Below are positions 62,005 through 64,000 of a stretch of 64,000 bases of DNA, in pieces. The stretch is from NCBI RefSeq assembly GCF_001039355.2, contig NW_019775557.1:47398-111397 (forward strand), written 5' to 3'. Under the pieces are notes generated by a model that was given only the letters and a program-made list of their open reading frames with translations, was not told the origin of the DNA and made no database searches. This stretch comes from Lingula anatina (Eukaryota > Brachiopoda > Lingulata > Lingulida > Lingulidae). Each line of letters opens with the position of its first letter. The first letter of the stretch is position 1. Position numbers and translations under genes: made by a program.

Positions 62005-62608
62005 ATGGCAGATAACGCCGCTGTAGTGGCGTCGAGGATAAAGGATGAGACGGATGATTCTGCTTATGGGGAGAGGCCGAGTTCAGAGAAAAATTCATCT
62101 AGTGTGACAGATCATAATGGCGGAGTGGAGCAGTGCGATAGTACTTCTAGTTCGCTGAGCACGCATTCAAAATCTGCGTCAGCGGAGGTTAAGGGATTAG
62201 ATGCAGCGCAGATGGCGGAGCAGTCAAACATTCCGCCATCAAAGGCTGGAGCGGCTGCGAGTTTTCTCTACGGTATGATGCCGTACCACGCTAACCAGTC
62301 AGCAACGAATATGATCAACCCGATGTTGGTGATTCCCCAGCCGTACATGCTGTCAGGAAGAATGCCTTTTCCTGAAATGCGCGAAGACGTATCGAAAGCA
62401 TTGGACCTGTCACGAAACTCACGCCCAACAAGTAGGGAAAGCAGCGAAGCCACCATGGAGATCCCTTACCCTGCGGAAGAGCGAAGGAAGTGGCAGCAAA
62501 TGCGCGATCGCAGCTCTTCCAGCGAGATGCAGGACAACGCGGTGCTCATAGAGTCAGATGATGACATGAGTCAGGATGACCCATTACGGAAAAGATCTCG
62601 TCATTCAG
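62005..62608 (+). CDS. First coding exon of a probable transcriptional regulator (partial)
   Basis: The ATG at 62005 has a good Kozak context (AAGATGG), and 201 codons plus one base run to donor CATTCAG|GTAGGC (phase 1); the frame then runs into intron to a stop at about 62740. The protein is hydrophilic and Ser-rich at residues 1-60. It has a SUMO-type IKDE at 12-15, a Met/Pro/Tyr-rich less polar segment at about 87-121, and ALDLS at 132-136, close to the PxDLS motif that binds the co-repressor CtBP. An RRKWQQMRDR segment lies at 160-169, an acidic ESDDDMSQDD at 183-192 and a basic RKRSR, nuclear-localisation-like, at 195-199. No DNA-binding domain is present. The basic end could lead into a bZIP, zinc-finger, homeodomain or ARID domain encoded beyond the window. 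I cannot name the family. The coding call itself is well supported by length, composition, start and donor. Confidence 0.8.
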
Positions 62609-64000
62609 GTAGGCTTATTTATCTCTGTCTGATGATGTTATCTTGTCATACTAAATACCATCACGTAACACTCTCAATACAACTACACACGATTTTTCAT
62701 TCAGGCCAAATTTGTTTTAAATGCTTTTTATCAGCTCTTTGATTGAACGCCATTTTGCAAGCCACAAATATTTACCCTCTGTTTTAATGTTGAGATATTA
62801 TACTTGTTTAAAAAAGGGCTTAGTCTTAAGAGATTGATTGTGAAAAATCTCCTTTTTATTTATGTTTAAAATATTGTATAAACAGACCTTTTAGATATTA
62901 AGTTTGTTTGTGTTCATTTCCAGTTTAAAAAAAGGAAAAAGTCAACTTGGAAATTAGAATTAAAAAAATGCAGCTTTTTCTTTGATTTATGTGATCAATT
63001 TCTAAAAATAGTATAGAAATTTAACAGAACAGTAAGGGTATGTTTCAGGTACAGAAACAGTAACTCTTTCAAAAAATGTAAATTGAGCCAAGTTTATACC
63101 AAAGTACAGTCTCTGTTTCTTTGTCCTTGGGTTAAAACATATAGACAGAGCACTTTTTTATGAATTCATAGATAGTATAAGGAAAAAACAAGGTTTGCAT
63201 TGTTGAATTGATTGATTCTGAAATGAATCTCGCATTGCCTTACGCAATTTTCACTTCTCAGCGGAAAAGATAACATTATAGCGGGAAGATTAGGATTAAA
63301 TGGGCTTTAAAAAGTTATGTCAATACACAGATTTAACATTAGATAACCCAGGATTATAAAAAAACAGCATTCCTTTTTTACTGTGGTTTTTGTGTCGGCC
63401 TTAAGAAGGCAGTCAGATTGTATTCATCTGGCATCTTTTGAGATATAATCTAAGGCGCTTATCCGAGCTCCTGTCCTATAGTTCTTTTTTTTTCTCATGA
63501 AATTTCACCAGATAATGTTTATGGGTCAATTTTTATCCCTCTTAAATTTTCAATTGACTGCATTAACTCTGTGCATTTTTCACAAATTACCAAGCAACCA
63601 TTTAAAAACAGCGGCAGCCATTTTGAACCCACAGCTCCATGGGAAATTTATGGCAAGTTAACGCCCTAGAAGACCGCTCTTGCCGTTCCTGGGGCTATAG
63701 CATGTGACCTCTTCCTTCGCAAACAACTCGTCCTTTCTTCCAAATAGGTTAGCGTTATGCACACCTGGGTCTCATGTATTGACATGTCCATAGTCAGCTT
63801 AGCTCGGCTCGACCTTGCGTGCAGACTTCAAATGTGCTTGCCTTTCATTCGTCCAAGTGGCGCCATTTTTTTTCACGCCCTTATGATTTTAAGTGATTTA
63901 AATAAATGGATTCCACATGTTTTCGCCCCCGTGTGCTGACATTTCACATGCATGCATGCTTAACATACCGCGATGATTCGAGATTTTGAGGTGAAATGCA
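62609..64000 (+). other. First coding intron (start)
   Basis: It begins GTAGGC and is AT-rich with no further exon seen before the window ends. YY1/Pho-like inverted cores GCCATTTTG (63618) and GGCGCCATTTT (63850) lie in a slightly CpG-richer part at 63600-63870. Confidence 0.6.

Larger units (their letters stand above)
61721..62608 (+). other. Exon holding the leader and first coding segment
   Basis: A long polypyrimidine tract ending TTTTTCTTATTACTTCAG at 61720 is a strong acceptor, so this exon probably receives upstream leader exons. It then has 284 nt of 5' leader, the start codon at 62005 and a donor at 62609. Alternatively transcription may start inside the leader, since no TATA box is evident. 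The exon body is clearly GC-richer and more CpG-containing than the flanks. A consensus TCF/LEF word, CCTTTGATC, lies at 61824. Confidence 0.6.

Noticed and set aside
62609-62742. Coding extension of the 62-kb frame past the donor
   Set aside because: CAG|GTAGGC is a plausible donor, and composition changes at once to AT-rich, intron-like sequence.
1-64000. CRISPR arrays, bacterial operons, rRNA or tRNA genes
   Set aside because: The repeats are microsatellites or minisatellites without array architecture. No rRNA-like sequence was noticed, and a brief look for tRNA B-box words found nothing convincing.

Overview
The window looks like nuclear DNA from an animal, probably a marine invertebrate. 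It is AT-rich by eye and has many long simple repeats ((CT)n, (AT)n, (GT)n, (GATA)n, (GTACT)n). Open reading frames are short and mostly unconvincing, splice signals are of metazoan type, and several small inverted-repeat elements are present. Two single-N joins flanked by duplicated sequence suggest a shotgun assembly of a polymorphic genome. I cannot name the species; a mollusc or other lophotrochozoan is a guess from overall texture only.

Only one protein-coding exon is well supported. It is a first coding exon on the + strand (ATG at 62005, donor at 62609) of 201 codons plus one base. It encodes a serine-rich, low-complexity N-terminus with a CtBP-type ALDLS motif, a SUMO-type IKDE motif, an acidic patch and a basic KRSR cluster. 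This is the style of a transcriptional regulator whose DNA-binding domain would lie in exons beyond the right edge. The exon has a strong splice acceptor at 61720 and a leader with four upstream ORFs, so more transcribed exons should lie to the left.

The other ~61 kb holds no recognisable protein. Several short intervals are bounded by good acceptors and donors (9334-9379, 20372-20480, 34507-34550, 44215-44272, 54253-54319, and weaker ones at 6463-6536, 11668-11961 and 48414-48430), and one TATA-like promoter with a following donor lies near 38.6-38.7 kb. Most have stops in all frames or open only in mutually incompatible phases. I read them as candidate alternative 5' leader exons of the 62-kb gene, or exons of a long noncoding RNA. 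Only RNA data can decide.

Layout: 0-5 kb, a 58-bp minisatellite and a 1.1-kb duplicated block around an N. 5-20 kb, microsatellites, small inverted-repeat elements (7.6-8.0, 9.7-10.0, 18.6-19.0 kb) and G-quadruplex-prone DNA. 18-33 kb, several GC-richer islands dense in transcription-factor-like motifs, including a T-box-type inverted pair at 23.1-23.25 kb. 36.6-39 kb, a CpG-containing block with the TATA-like promoter. 49-52.5 kb, a CpG-containing block carrying a repeated bipartite motif with a YY1/Pho-like ATGGCG core and a GACCGCG half at fixed spacing. 55.7-57.4 kb, an 850-bp direct duplication that is very probably an assembly artefact. 61.7-62.6 kb, the coding exon. 62.6-64 kb, the start of its first coding intron.

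The most interesting signals are the fixed-spacing bipartite motif array (50.2-51.2 kb), the excess of the T-box-like octamer AGGTGTGA over the window, and the possible multi-exon, multi-promoter 5' region of a regulatory gene.
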